Shown here one piece after another: positions 43,322 to 52,800 of a DNA stretch of 64,000 bases. The stretch's first letter is position 1. Each line of letters begins with the position of its first letter. The stretch spans positions 124,001 through 188,000 of the forward strand of contig CAYFUN010000001.1 of the NCBI GenBank assembly GCA_964346535.1, in the 5' to 3' direction. Both the position numbers and the translations under genes were made by a program. The notes beneath the pieces are model-generated. The model saw only the letters and a program-made list of their open reading frames with translations, was not told where the DNA came from and did not search any database. This DNA comes from Neofamilia sp964346535 (GTDB lineage Bacteria > Bacillota > Clostridia > Tissierellales > Peptoniphilaceae).

Positions 43322-44659
43322 TTATATTGAAAAAGGAAATCTCATTTTCCCTTTTTTCATAGATTTACTTAAATTTCCAAACTGCTTCATCATCTTCTTT
43401 AATTCTTTAAATTGTTTAAGCAGTTTATTAACATCTGTCAAGTTTGTACCGCTACCCTTTGCAATTCTTTCTCTTCTAGACTTGTCTACAATTTCTGGCT
43501 TTTCTCTTTCTTCTTTTGTCATAGACTTTATTATTGCTTCGATTCTATCGAACTCTTTTTCGTCTACGTTTATGCCCTTTAAGGCAGACTTGTTCATTCC
43601 AGGTATCATAGAAATTATGTCCTCTAGGGGCCCCATATTTCTAACTTGTTGTAGCTGGTCTAAATAATCATCAAGGGTAAAACTTTGGTCTCTTAGTTTC
43701 TTTTCTAATTCTCTTGCGCTTTCTTCATTAATTGCCGATTCAGCTTTTTCTATTAGACTTAAAACATCTCCCATACCTAAAATTCTTGATGCCATTCTAT
43801 CAGGATGGAATACTTCTAGGTCTGTAAGCTTTTCACCTAAACCAACAAATTTTATAGGTTTGTCCACTACTCCTCTAATTGAAAGAGCTGCTCCTCCTCT
43901 GGCGTCACCGTCTAATTTAGTTAAGACGACTCCAGTTATTTCTAAGTTGTCATTAAAGCTCTTAGCAACATTAACAGCGTCTTGGCCAGTCATAGCATCT
44001 ACTACTAATAGTATTTCATTGGGATCAGTAGCTTCCTTAATGCTTTTAATTTCTTCCATCATAGATTCGTCTATGTGAAGTCTACCTGCAGTATCAATTA
44101 TTACTGTATCAAAGCCATTTTTCTTAGCATACTCTATAGATGCCTTGGCAATGTCAACAGGACTAATTTTATCTCCCATTGTAAATACAGGAACATCTAC
44201 TTGCTTGCCTACAGTTTCTAGCTGCTTAATAGCTGCCGGTCTATAAACGTCAGCTGCTACTAATAAGGGTCTTCTATTCATCCCCTTAATTTTTAAGGCC
44301 AATTTTCCAGTTGTTGTGGTTTTGCCTGCACCTTGAAGACCACTCATTAATATTACTGCTGGAGATTTCCCTGAAAAATCTAATTTTTCAGCTTGGCCTC
44401 CCATCATTTGAGTTAGCTCTTCATTTACAATTTTAATAACTTGTTGTCCAGGAGTTAAGCTTTCCATTACTTCTGAGCCAATAGCTCTTGCTTTTATTCT
44501 TTTTACAAAATCCTTAACAACCTTGTAGTTAACATCAGCTTCTAGTAAGGCAAGTCTTACTTCGCGCATAGCTTCATCTACGTTGGCTTCAGTAAGTTTT
44601 CCCTTGCCAGTTAACTTTGAAAGGGCGTTTTGAAGTCTGTCAGATAAGTTTTCAAACAT
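43322..44659 (-). CDS. ffh: Signal recognition particle protein Ffh
   Basis: SRP GTPase that carries nascent membrane proteins to FtsY. The 445 residues comprise an N-domain, a G-domain (GLQGAGKTT about 107-115, DTAGR, TKLDGDARGG) and a C-terminal M-domain rich in Met (GTNLTDVNKLLKQFKELKKMMK), which binds 4.5S RNA and signal peptides. The start overlaps the ylxM stop (TAATG). Confidence 0.98.
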   Translation of the reverse strand: MFENLSDRLQNALSKLTGKGKLTEANVDEAMREVRLALLEADVNYKVVKDFVKRIKARAIGSEVMESLTPGQQVIKIVNEELTQMMGGQAEKLDFSGKSPAVILMSGLQGAGKTTTTGKLALKIKGMNRRPLLVAADVYRPAAIKQLETVGKQVDVPVFTMGDKISPVDIAKASIEYAKKNGFDTVIIDTAGRLHIDESMMEEIKSIKEATDPNEILLVVDAMTGQDAVNVAKSFNDNLEITGVVLTKLDGDARGGAALSIRGVVDKPIKFVGLGEKLTDLEVFHPDRMASRILGMGDVLSLIEKAESAINEESARELEKKLRDQSFTLDDYLDQLQQVRNMGPLEDIISMIPGMNKSALKGINVDEKEFDRIEAIIKSMTKEEREKPEIVDKSRRERIAKGSGTNLTDVNKLLKQFKELKKMMKQFGNLSKSMKKGKMRFPFSI

Positions 44660-45000
44660 TAGTCTTCCAACTCCTTTTCTATTTTCTCTACTAAATTTGA
44701 TATTTCTATATTGTTTTTATTGTCTTCCTTGGAAGTTACAGACTCTATCTGATCTAAAAAGCCTTTAATCTTTGTAGATTTTTTTAGTAGCTTTAAATTT
44801 TCTTCATAGAATTCTAATTCCTTAGTAGCTCTCTTTAGATTATCGGAAACACCTTGTTTGCTGATGCCAATCAACTCTGCTATTTCTGAAAGAGAATAAT
44901 CCATTCTATAGTAGTAATAGAAGGATTGTTTTTGGTTATCAGTAAGAAGTTTTCCATAATAATCATAAAGTGAATTTAATCTAATAATATCTTCAATCAA
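44659..45000 (-). CDS. ylxM: YlxM family helix-turn-helix protein
   Basis: A 113-residue sigma-70 region-4-like HTH protein (DYSLSEIAELIGISKQGVSDNLKRA) that always precedes ffh in Firmicutes and stimulates SRP GTPase activity in streptococci. The frame is open to 45033 but the start is best placed at TTG 45000, seven bases after AAGGAG (45013-45008), which gives the usual length. Confidence 0.93.
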   Translation of the reverse strand: MIEDIIRLNSLYDYYGKLLTDNQKQSFYYYYRMDYSLSEIAELIGISKQGVSDNLKRATKELEFYEENLKLLKKSTKIKGFLDQIESVTSKEDNKNNIEISNLVEKIEKELED

Positions 45001-45028
45001 ATTTATACTCCTTGTTAACTTTACGACC

Positions 45029-45050
45029 ATCAAGTTTTTTACTTGACGAA
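45029..45050 (-). repeat. Short inverted repeat in the ylxM leader, similar to the tcdA terminator stem
   Basis: TCAAG-TTTTTTA-CTTGA at about 45030-45046 resembles the TCAAG-CTTTTTA-CTTGA arms at 45081-45096. On the minus strand it can form TCAAGT/ACTTGA or, in competition, TTGAC-TTC-GTCAA. It lies in the predicted 5' leader of the ylxM-ffh operon. Confidence 0.5.
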
Positions 45051-45054
45051 GTCA

Positions 45055-45083
45055 ATTATAATAGGTCCAAATAAAAAAGTCAA
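45055..45083 (-). promoter_or_regulatory. Promoter of the ylxM-ffh-rpsP-trmD-rplS operon
   Basis: TTGACT (45083-45078), 17-bp spacer, TATAAT (45060-45055) on the minus strand. The -35 lies inside the tcdA terminator stem. Confidence 0.85.
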
Positions 45084-45104
45084 GCTTTTTACTTGACTTT
45101 TTTT
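45073..45104 (-). terminator. Terminator overlapping the tcdA stop codon
   Basis: Minus-strand stem AAAGTCAAG/CTTGACTTT with flanking A and T runs. The TAA of the upstream gene (45091-45089) is in the loop, so the 5' arm is coding. Confidence 0.8.
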
Positions 45105-45787
45105 AACTCGATTAAATCTCTTATAACTTCGCTTGAAATAGCCATTCCACAACTTATTGGAACGAAGGAAATACTTGGCATTTGAGCAAAGTTTCCATCT
45201 ATTGGTTTCTCATCTGAATAAACGACCTTTAAACTTTTTATACCAAGGTCTTTTAGCTCTTTTCTCATTTTTCTAGCCAAAGGACAAACAGAAGTTTTAT
45301 AAATATCTGAAATTTTTATTTGGGTAGGATCTAATCTCTTCCCTGCTCCCATTGATGCTATGATATTTATATTTCTATCCTTACAATACTTTATTAGGGC
45401 AACTTTTCCTTTAATGTCGTCTATTGCATCAATTACATAGTCATAGTCATCTAAAGAAAATTTTTCTATATTTTCAAAAGATAATCTATCATTAAATTTT
45501 TCTATTTGACAAGCTGGATTAATGGATAAAATTCTTTTTTCCCACTCATCAACCTTATATGAACCGATATTATTAGTTGTAGCAATTAGCTGTCTATTTA
45601 AGTTGGTCACATCGATTTTGTCATAATCGACTAAGGTAATTTTTCCAATTCCAGATCGTGCTAGGGCTTCGACTACTCCTCCGCCAACTCCTCCTAGACC
45701 AAAAACAATAACCCTAGATGTTTGTAATTTTTTAATATTTTCATCACCTAATAGAAGCTTACTTCTTTGTAAAAAATCCTTAGTCAT
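45089..45787 (-). CDS. tcdA: ThiF/E1-family protein, tRNA threonylcarbamoyladenosine dehydratase TcdA-like
   Basis: A 232-residue adenylating enzyme with GLGGVGGGVVEALARSG (nucleotide loop near 30) and VDYDKIDVTNLNRQ; DYVIDAIDDIKGK is the catalytic Asp region. The overall match is to YgdL/TcdA, which cyclises t6A37 to ct6A37. A MoeB/ThiF-like role cannot be excluded, but no thiamine or molybdopterin genes are nearby. It overlaps the apt stop and its 3' end is inside a terminator. Confidence 0.88.
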   Translation of the reverse strand: MTKDFLQRSKLLLGDENIKKLQTSRVIVFGLGGVGGGVVEALARSGIGKITLVDYDKIDVTNLNRQLIATTNNIGSYKVDEWEKRILSINPACQIEKFNDRLSFENIEKFSLDDYDYVIDAIDDIKGKVALIKYCKDRNINIIASMGAGKRLDPTQIKISDIYKTSVCPLARKMRKELKDLGIKSLKVVYSDEKPIDGNFAQMPSISFVPISCGMAISSEVIRDLIELKKVK

Positions 45788-46302
45788 TAGTCGTATTTTA
45801 ATAGAGATTCAACTTCATAGCCTTCTAAAAGTTTTCTTCCATTTAGGTCTGAAAGCTCAATCATAAATAAAAAGGATAAAACTTCTCCACCAAGTCTTTC
45901 TACTAAATCAGCTGCTGCCTTACTAGTTCCTCCTGTTGCTAAAAGGTCGTCTACAATTAAAACTTTTTCACCTTTTTTTATTGCATCAACATGAACTTCT
46001 ATAACGTCTTGTCCGTATTCAAGACCATAAGACTCACTAATTTTATCATAAGGAAGCTTGCCAGGTTTTCTAACTGGAACAAAGCCACAACCTAGTTTAT
46101 AGGCTAGGGCTGCGCCAATAATAAATCCTCTAGCTTCAACGCCAACTATTTGGTCAGGTTTATATTTTTCTGCAAGTTCAGTTAAGCTATCAATAGCTTC
46201 TTGAAAGGCATCTTTTTCCCTAAGTAAGGTGGTAATGTCTCTAAATATAACTCCTTTAACAGGATAATCCTCAATACTTCTAATTGAATTTTTTAATTCC
46301 AT
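45787..46302 (-). CDS. apt: Adenine phosphoribosyltransferase
   Basis: Makes AMP from adenine and PRPP. The 171 residues show IEDYPVKGVIFRDITTLL at the start, VGVEARGFIIGAALA and the PRPP-binding VLIVDDLLATGGTSKAA. ATG 46302 has GGAGG at the right distance, whereas the longer frame to 46347 has none. It is followed by tcdA and is divergent from fbp. Confidence 0.97.
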   Translation of the reverse strand: MELKNSIRSIEDYPVKGVIFRDITTLLREKDAFQEAIDSLTELAEKYKPDQIVGVEARGFIIGAALAYKLGCGFVPVRKPGKLPYDKISESYGLEYGQDVIEVHVDAIKKGEKVLIVDDLLATGGTSKAAADLVERLGGEVLSFLFMIELSDLNGRKLLEGYEVESLLKYD

Positions 46303-46378
46303 AATTCTACCTCCATCATAGATATAATATATCATATTTAATAGCATCTTACTATAAAATATAATCTTTTTAATGTGG

Positions 46379-46384
46379 TATAAT
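46379..46384 (+). promoter_or_regulatory. Extended -10 near fbp
   Basis: TGGTATAAT gives a strong extended -10, but its start would fall on the ribosome site (46391). A second TATAAT at 46360-46365 would give a normal leader. Which is used is open. Confidence 0.4.
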
Positions 46385-46402
46385 TACACTGAGGTGATTA
46401 TA

Positions 46403-48352
46403 TTGGAAAAGTGTCCTTTTTCTGTTGAAAAACTTAAATATTTAAACTTATTGGCAAAGTCCTATAAAAATATTAATGCAGTTCAATCAAAGATAATTGA
46501 CTTGCAAAGTGTTTTATATCTTCCAAAGGCTACTGAACATTTTTTATCAGACATCCATGGAGAATTTGATGCCTTTTATCATGTTATAAATAACGCATCA
46601 GGTGTAATTAAGAATTATATTATTGAACTCTTTGATGGCGAGATGAGTGAAGAAGAAAAAAAAGAACTTGCAACTTTAATTTATTATCCCAAAGAAAAAC
46701 TTTATTATCTTGAAAGCCAAGGAAGAGTTAATAAAAAATGGCTAGAAAGCACTTTGAAAAGACTTATTGAACTAACTAGAAGAGTTGGATCAAAGTACAA
46801 TACCGAAAAAGTTAAAGAGGCCTTCCCAAAAGATATATCTTATATCCTACAAGAATTAATTTTTGAAAGCCCAGAAAATCGTCACAAGGACTTGTACTAT
46901 AAGAAGATTTTTTCTGAAATAATAAATATGGGTGCTTATGAAGTTTATATAATTGAACTTTCTAAATTGATAAAGAGATTTGCTGTTGAACACTTGCATA
47001 TTCTTGGAGATGTTTATGACAGGGGAGAAAATGCAGAAAAGGTTATGGACTTTTTAATTAATCACCATGATGCTGATATTCAATTAGGCAATCACGATAT
47101 AGTTTGGTACGGTGCTTTTACTGGCTGTGAAGCCTTAATAGCAAATGCAATTAGAATTGCTGTTAGATATAATAATCTGTCCACTCTTGAAGATGGCTAT
47201 GGTATTAATTTACTTCCCTTAGTTAGGTTCGCCTTAGATGAGTACAAGGACGATCCGTGCGCTCAATTTATTCCAAAAGGCGACCACCTAGAGTCTGAAA
47301 GAGATATGCTAGCCAAAGTTCATAAGGCAATAACTGTAATTCAATTTAAGGCTGAATCTAAAATTATAAGAAGAAGACCTGAGTTTAAAATGGACCATAG
47401 GGACCTACTTGCATCTATGTTCGATGATTTTTCAAAAGTCAAAATTTATGGCAAAGAATATCCAATGGAAGATTCTTACTTTCCTACTCTTACCAATGGA
47501 CTAGACTTTACTCCAGAAGAAAGAGCTATTCTTGATAAGCTAGTCGACTCCTTTAAAAATTCAGCTAAAATGAAAGAGCACATGAAGTTTTTAGTAGAAA
47601 AGGGTAATATTTATTCCATCTATAATGACAACCTACTCTTTCACGGCTGTATTCCTTTAAATGAAGACGGATCTTTTACTGTAACAGATTTCATGGGAAC
47701 TTGGCTTAAGGGCAAGGAATTATTAGATCTTTTAAACGAAACTGTCAAAAAAGCCTTTTATACCAATGAAAATAAAGAATACTACAATGATATTTTATGG
47801 TACTTGTGGTGTGGTGAGGACTCTCCTCTTTTTGGCAAGACAAAAATGACTACTTTTGAAAGATATTTTATAAAGGATAAAGAAACTCACAAGGAACCTA
47901 AAAATCCATATTACTATTTTAGAGATGATGAGAAGATAATCGATAATATTTTAAAAGAGTTTGGAGTAACTAGCGAAATTGGAAAAATTATTAACGGCCA
48001 TGTTCCCGTCAAGGCAACTCATGGTGAAAATCCTGTAAAGGCCAATGGAAAATTACTGGCTATTGATGGCGGATTTTCAGAAGCCTACCAAAAAACAACA
48101 GGAATTGCTGGTTATACTTTAATTTCAAATTCTTATGGTTTGGTTTTAGCCACTCATGAACCTTTAAAAGGAATTGATGAAGTTGTAGAGAATAATTTTG
48201 ATATTACCAGTGAAACACATTTTGTTCTCAAGTACGAAAATAGAAGAAGAGTAAATGAAACTGACCTTGGTAGAGCTTTAAGAGACAGGATAAGTGACCT
48301 AAACGATTTGCTCGAAGCCTATAAGAAAGGTTATTTAGCTGAAGAAAAATAA
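46403..48352 (+). CDS. fbp: Fructose-1,6-bisphosphatase, class III
   Basis: Gluconeogenic phosphatase of the metallophosphoesterase (Mn-dependent) class found in Firmicutes. The metal-binding motifs SDIHGEFDAF, LGDVYDRGENAE, LGNHDIVWYG and the later INGHVPVK are visible, and the length fits the class (~640-670). The ORF begins at 46373, but GAGGTG (46391-46396) six bases before TTG 46403 indicates 649 residues starting EKCPFSVEKL. It stands alone on the + strand between apt and a shared terminator. Confidence 0.96.
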   Translation: MEKCPFSVEKLKYLNLLAKSYKNINAVQSKIIDLQSVLYLPKATEHFLSDIHGEFDAFYHVINNASGVIKNYIIELFDGEMSEEEKKELATLIYYPKEKLYYLESQGRVNKKWLESTLKRLIELTRRVGSKYNTEKVKEAFPKDISYILQELIFESPENRHKDLYYKKIFSEIINMGAYEVYIIELSKLIKRFAVEHLHILGDVYDRGENAEKVMDFLINHHDADIQLGNHDIVWYGAFTGCEALIANAIRIAVRYNNLSTLEDGYGINLLPLVRFALDEYKDDPCAQFIPKGDHLESERDMLAKVHKAITVIQFKAESKIIRRRPEFKMDHRDLLASMFDDFSKVKIYGKEYPMEDSYFPTLTNGLDFTPEERAILDKLVDSFKNSAKMKEHMKFLVEKGNIYSIYNDNLLFHGCIPLNEDGSFTVTDFMGTWLKGKELLDLLNETVKKAFYTNENKEYYNDILWYLWCGEDSPLFGKTKMTTFERYFIKDKETHKEPKNPYYYFRDDEKIIDNILKEFGVTSEIGKIINGHVPVKATHGENPVKANGKLLAIDGGFSEAYQKTTGIAGYTLISNSYGLVLATHEPLKGIDEVVENNFDITSETHFVLKYENRRRVNETDLGRALRDRISDLNDLLEAYKKGYLAEEK

Positions 48353-48375
48353 AAGCTTTTTAAATTTTAGCATAG

Positions 48376-48426
48376 AAAAAGTGTTGATGAATTTTGATTT
48401 GTAGATCATTTTCACCAACACTTTTT
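48376..48426. terminator. Bidirectional terminator between fbp and ftsY
   Basis: Stem AAAAAGTGTTG (48376-48386) pairs with CAACACTTTTT (48416-48426). Flanking A/T runs serve both convergent genes. Confidence 0.85.
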
Positions 48427-48439
48427 GTTTGTATATTTT

Positions 48440-49869
48440 TTATTTTACAAAAATTGAATCTATAAACTTGTCACTATCAAAGTCTTGAAGGTCATCAACT
48501 TGTTCTCCAACACCAATATAGGTGACTGGAACCTTTAGTTCATTAATTAGAGGAAGGATTATTCCGCCCTTAGCTGTGCCATCAAGTTTTGTAATAACTA
48601 TTCCAGAAACTTTTGCAACTTCTTTAAATTGTTTGGCTTGTAACAAGGCATTTTGGCCTGTAGTTGCATCGAGAACTATTAAAGATTCTTTATTAGCTTC
48701 TGGGAAATTCTTGTCTATAATTCTATAAATTTTCTCAAGCTCATTCATTAAATTGGCCTTGTTGTGAAGTCTACCTGCAGTATCACATAGAATTATATCT
48801 GAGTTTCTAGCCTTGGCAGCTTGGATGGCATCGTAAACAACTGCTGCAGGATCTGAACCTTCTGCATGGTGGACAATATCAACTCCAGTTCTTCTTGCCC
48901 ATTCTTGAAGCTGTTCTGTTGCTGCTGCCCTAAAAGTATCAGCTGCAACTAGTAGAACTTTCTTTCCTTCTGCCTTGTATTTTGCAGCTAGTTTGCCAAC
49001 TGTTGTTGTCTTTCCAACTCCATTGACACCAACAACTAAAACAATTGTTGGGCTAATATTTGGATTAAAGCTTTTATTATTTTCACTTAAGTCAATTAAT
49101 TTTTTAGCCTCTTGACCAAGTAGACCTATTACAAGTGATGGGTCAGTAATTTTTTCTCTCTTTATTGTCTCCCTTAAGTTATCAATAAGTTTAAGAGTTG
49201 TATCTACGCCAACATCTGCTGTGATTAGAATATCTTCTAGGTCTTCATAAAGGTCATCATCTATAGTTAGATAATTACCTAGAACTTGATTAATCTTATC
49301 TGTAAAGTTGTCTCTAGTTTTTGTTAGGCCAGAAAACATTTTTTGAAAAAAACCTTGCTTTTGATTTTCTTCTTTGTTTTCTTTTCCTACTTCTTCTAGA
49401 TTCTCTTTAGCATCTATGATATTCTCTTCTAAATTCTCTTTTGTTGCTTCAATCTTTTCTGCTAGATTTTCTTTAGCCTCTTCAATTTTTTCTTCTGCAT
49501 TCTCATTTGTCTCTTCAACTTTTTCTTCTAAATCTTCTTTGATATCTGATAATTCTTCTTCTAAATTTTCTAAATCTTCTTTTATATCATCTTTAATTTC
49601 TTCAAAATCCTGCTTAAGGTCTGATGAATCATCTGCANNNNNNNNNNNNNNNNNNNNNNNNNNNNNNNNNNNNNNNNNNNNNNNNNNNNNNNNNNNNNNN
49701 NNNNNNNNNNNNNNNNNNNNNNNNNNNNNNNNNNNNNTATATCATCTTTAATTTCTTCAAAATCCTGCTTAAGGTCTGATGAATCATCTGCAGTATCAAA
49801 ACTTTCTTCCTTTACTGCAAGATCTTTTTCATCTTTTTTATCAAATTTATCTTTAAACCATTTAAACAT
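48440..49869 (-). CDS. ftsY: Signal recognition particle receptor FtsY (interrupted by an assembly gap)
   Basis: SRP receptor GTPase at the membrane. The C-terminal NG domain is clear: VVGVNGVGKTTTVGKLAAKY, DTAGRLHNKANLMNEL, TKLDGTAKGG and the YIGVGEQVDDLQDF end. The N-terminus from ATG 49869 (GGAGG upstream) is an acidic, Lys/Glu-rich helical region. A run of 100 N at 49638-49737 splits it, with identical 55-bp ends. Removing the Ns and one copy (155 bp) leaves 1,275 bases, exactly 425 codons in one frame, so the apparent frameshift is probably not real. It follows smc with no gap. Confidence 0.9.
49583..49637. repeat. 55-bp direct repeat, copy 1, at the gap edge
   Basis: Identical over all 55 bases to 49738-49792 and ends exactly where the Ns begin. 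It codes for part of the acidic FtsY N-terminus (DDSSDLKQDFEEIKDD). Confidence 0.97.
49638..49737. other. Assembly gap of exactly 100 N
   Basis: The round length is the conventional marker for a gap of unknown size. It lies within ftsY. Confidence 0.99.
49738..49792. repeat. 55-bp direct repeat, copy 2, at the gap edge
   Basis: The second identical copy begins exactly where the Ns end. A 55-base overlap equals a common de Bruijn k-mer size, which suggests two contig ends sharing one k-mer. Confidence 0.97.
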
Positions 49870-52800
49870 CTACTTACCTCCATTAAATTTTAAGGATATT
49901 ACTTTACTTACCCCAGTTTCTTCCATTGTCACACCATAAATATAATCTGCAGCTGCCATAGTTGTCTTCCTGTGAGTAACTATAGCAAATTGTATGTTGT
50001 TTAAATTTTTTAAATAAGATAGAAATCTTTTAATATTTGCATCGTCTAAGGCTGCATCAACTTCATCAAGGAGACAAAAAGGTGCCGGTCTAGTTTCTAA
50101 GAGAGCAAAAAGCAAGGCTACAGTTGTAAGTGATCTTTCTCCACCTGACATGGCTGATAGAAGCTGCTTTTTCTTTCCTGGCAATTGAGCTTCTATATCT
50201 ACTCCTGCTTCAATTGGATTGTCGTCATCAACTAAGATTAAGTTTGAGCTTCCACCTTCAAATAAATAATTAAATATCCTATTAAAGTTTTTATTTATTT
50301 CTTTAAAAGACTGGCTAAACTTTTCTTCCATAGTCTTTTCAATTTCTCTTAGAAGTTTTTTTAGTTTTTCCTCACTAGTTGCAAGGTCTTCATATTGTTT
50401 TTTTGTAAAGTCAAATCTTTCTTTGACTTCCCTATAAGACTTTATTGCCCCTAGATTTATATCACCAAGGGCTGTAAGATCTTGCTTTAGTTTTTTTACA
50501 GCAGACTTGGACATAATTTTTTCTATATAAACTTCTTCAAGAGAGAAATCAAAAAGAGATAGATTATAATTTTCTCCTACATAGTCAGCTATATAAGATT
50601 TTTTCTCATAAGAGTTTTCCAAGTTGTTATCAATGACATAAATATCTTTTTCTAGTTCTAGAACTGTTTCCTTGTTGTCATTAATCTTTTTTAAGTCTCT
50701 GTCTAAAAGTTCATTTTGACTTTTTCTTTGGTCATTTAAAGCTTTGAAATTATCAGTAAAAGATCCATTTATTTGAGAAATCTCTTCTAATTCTTCTTCC
50801 CAATTTTTTATATCATTTGCAAGGGCAGATAAAAATTTCAAATTTTCTTCATTAGAATCTTCAGCAAATTTAATATCCTCTTCTAACTTACTTTTCTCTA
50901 AAAGAAGTCTTTGGAAGTTTTTACTAATAAACATTTTTTCATTTCTAATGTTGTTAAGACTAATATTTAATTTGTTTTTCTCATCTGTAATATTTGTTTT
51001 TTCTTGGTCTAAGTCTTCAAGGGCTGTTAGCAATCTATTCTTTTCTTCTGCAAGTCTTATTAAATCTTCATCACTTGTTTTTTTGTTTTCTAAAAGTCTT
51101 TTTATTTCCTCTTTAGCTTCATCAATAAGCTGGTCCAGATTTTCTAAGCTAGTATTTATGTCTAAAATATTATTATCATAGCTGTCTAATTTTAGCTGAC
51201 CTTCAAAGTATTCTTTTTCAAGAGCTTTTAGCTGGCTTTCTAAGTTAGAGTTTTCTAAGCTTAAGTCTTTTATTTCTTCATCCTGCCTTGTTAAATCTTC
51301 TAATAAGGACTTGCCTTCTCTATCTAAAGTCAATAAGCTCTTTTTATTGGCTTCTAAATCAATTTTTATCTGGTCTAATTCATTTTTCCTATTGAAAATA
51401 TTTCCACCCCAGTTATTAGACCCACCTGAAACAGAACCTCCTGGATTTAATACATCTCCATCTAGGGTTACAATTTTCATATTTGTTGTCCCAGAAGAAT
51501 AAATTTTTTTAGCATAAGATAAATCTTTTACAACAATAACATTTTCTAGTAAAAATCTCACTATCCTGTCATAAAGAGGGTCATAAGAAACTAAATTAGA
51601 GGCCAAATCTATATATAAGTCAGAACTTGTCTTAAACTTTTTCTTATAGTCCTTAATTGTGTCCATAGGAAGAAAAGTTATTCGACCTAAATTATTTTTT
51701 CTGAGAATTTCAATTATAGCTTGGGCTTGGTCGTATTTTTCTACAACTAAATTTTGTGAAGCTCCGCCTAAGGCTGTCGATATAGCTTTTTCATATTCTT
51801 TTGGAACGCTAATTAGGTTAGCAACGCTATCATGAAGACCATCTATTTGAAGGTTTCTATTTTTTATAAAACTAAAGAAATCTCTTATAGACTTATTATA
51901 GCCTTCATAGTTTTCTTCCATGTTTTTAAGAGTGTTTAATCTTAGTTCTTGATTATTAATTAATCCTTGTAACTTAGTATAGTCACTTCTTTTGCTTTCA
52001 ATAAGCCTACTAAGCTCTTGTTTTTTTATTTTAATTTCATTAAGTTCTTTGTTGTTAGCTGAAAAAGAATTTTTAAGGTCTTCTAGCTTGTTATTTATTC
52101 CATCAATGGAATTTTTTAATATTAACCTATCAGCATCTGACTTATTAAAACTTTCCTTTATTTTTTCTTTATTGGCTAGCCTTTCAGTATTTAAATTACT
52201 TAAAGTGTCTATTCTAATTGTACTTAGTGAAATATTTTCATTGAGCTTTTGAATTTTTTGATCTATTTCTTCTAAGAGAGTATTTTTTTCTAAAGTATTA
52301 TTAGACCTACTTTCAAGACTACTAATCAAAGTATTTTCTTCTTCTTCTAAGGTTTTTATTTTCTCTTCAATAGACTTAAGCTCTGTATTAAGACTGTCTA
52401 TTTCTTCATCTAATTTGCCTAGGTCTTCAATTTTTATTTTTTTTCTTAAAAGTAGCTCTTCGTTTTCTTTTTCTTTGTTGGTTTTTCTTTCCTTTGCTAA
52501 AGATATTTGATTGTAAAGATCTTTTTCCTTTCTTACGTTTTCGATGTTTTCTAATTGTAAGAAGTTTATTTTTTCTTCAAGTTCTTCAGCATAGCTTCTG
52601 TTTTTGCTATAAGTATCTTTAAGAGTTTCAAGATTTTGAGAAATTTTTTCCTTGTAGGCTACTTGTTTTATTTTTCTATCGTTAAGGTCTTTAATTGACT
52701 TATCAATTTCTAATAAATCTAAGGCAAGGTTGTTTATATCGGCTTTAAGAATTTTATAATAGAGATCGTTATACTTTTCAGCCTTGGCTGCTTGAATTTT

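Noticed and set aside
45029..45104. CRISPR-like repeats
   Set aside because: Only two short inverted repeats are present, without regular spacers; they are terminator and leader hairpins.
49374..49751. Ser/Phe repeat-like + strand ORF spanning the N gap
   Set aside because: It is antisense to the acidic ftsY N-terminus and includes unknown bases.
49582..49869. Separate small gene or frameshifted ftsY fragment
   Set aside because: The frame change comes from the 100-N filler plus duplicated 55-bp end; collapsing the join restores one frame.
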